A stretch of 13,051 bases of DNA from assembly GCA_038230775.1 (NCBI GenBank), contig JBBRMQ010000111.1, forward strand, positions 1 to 13,051, written 5' to 3'. Numbering within the stretch: the stretch's first letter is position 1; every line of letters starts with the position of its first letter. The position numbers and the translations under genes are program-made. Positions 13,025 to 13,051 of this stretch are shown here, piece by piece. The notes beneath the pieces are model-generated. The model searched no databases. It saw nothing but the letters and a program-made list of their open reading frames with translations, and was not told where the DNA came from. This DNA is from JBBRMQ01 sp038230775. Its GTDB lineage: Bacteria > Acidobacteriota > Thermoanaerobaculia > Gp7-AA8.

Positions 13025-13051
13025 CTGTGTGAGGACCGGCTTCAGCCGGTC
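13025..13051. repeat. E1 repeat, first arm, cut by window end
   Basis: These 27 bases are identical to the left arm of the 493-552 copy, including the preceding TT. The window ends exactly where the spacer would begin, so the second arm cannot be seen. It lies 19 nt after the MerR-TPR stop codon. Confidence 0.93.

Noticed and set aside
1..13051. CRISPR array, tRNA/rRNA, integrase or transposase
   Set aside because: Repeats are few, far apart and palindromic, not spaced like CRISPR; no RNA gene or mobile-element protein was recognised.

Overview
This G+C-rich window (well above 55% by eye) shows a diderm bacterium. The signs are an outer-membrane barrel protein, a TonB-like energy transducer, a lipoprotein, a Tat-exported periplasmic molybdoenzyme and a type IV pilus ATPase. 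The style of the TonB protein, the bacterial Ku and the two dispersed palindromic repeat families would fit a soil Acidobacteriota-type genome. That assignment is an impression, not a proof.

Layout from left to right. At 1-480 is the 3' end of a SpoIIE/RsbU-type phosphatase gene. At 4029-564, minus strand, is a tightly overlapped three-gene operon: a PilT-like ATPase, a GT-C membrane glycosyltransferase and a DUF3187-like outer-membrane barrel. At 4242-4985 is an energy transducer of the TonB family. At 5136-8912 is an overlapping three-gene operon for a periplasmic molybdenum aldehyde oxidoreductase of PaoABC type: 2Fe-2S, FAD/4Fe-4S and molybdopterin subunits. At 10089-9214, minus strand, is an EamA/DMT transporter, and 19 bp away, divergent, a GNAT acetyltransferase (10109-10570). 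At 11249-10670, minus strand, are an alkyltransferase-like DNA repair protein (Trp in place of the catalytic Cys) and a small coiled-coil lipoprotein. Divergent from them is ku (11300-12166), then a MerR-TPR fusion regulator (12184-13005).

Two families of imperfect-to-perfect palindromes are scattered between the genes. Family E1 (GTGTGAGG plus a CCGGCTTCAGCCGG core) lies at 493-552, 10565-10624 and 13025-13051. Family E2 (TGTCATCCCGAGCG... ends) lies at 4062-4162, 5024-5047 and 8960-9051. Complete copies are two mirrored arms. In one copy of each family the two arms differ by paired changes that keep a small hairpin inside each arm, so that hairpin seems to be the selected unit. Three of the four complete copies sit between convergent genes, and one E1 copy supplies the stop codon of the GNAT gene.

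Functionally the window is a set of small unrelated operons: envelope and motility, aldehyde oxidation, export, and DNA repair. I see no integrase, transposase, CRISPR array, tRNA or rRNA. The most novel material is the paired-arm repeat families, the pilT-glycosyltransferase-barrel operon, the Atl/Ku divergent pair with a dyad between them, and the MerR-TPR gene with a possible leaderless promoter on the ku stop codon.
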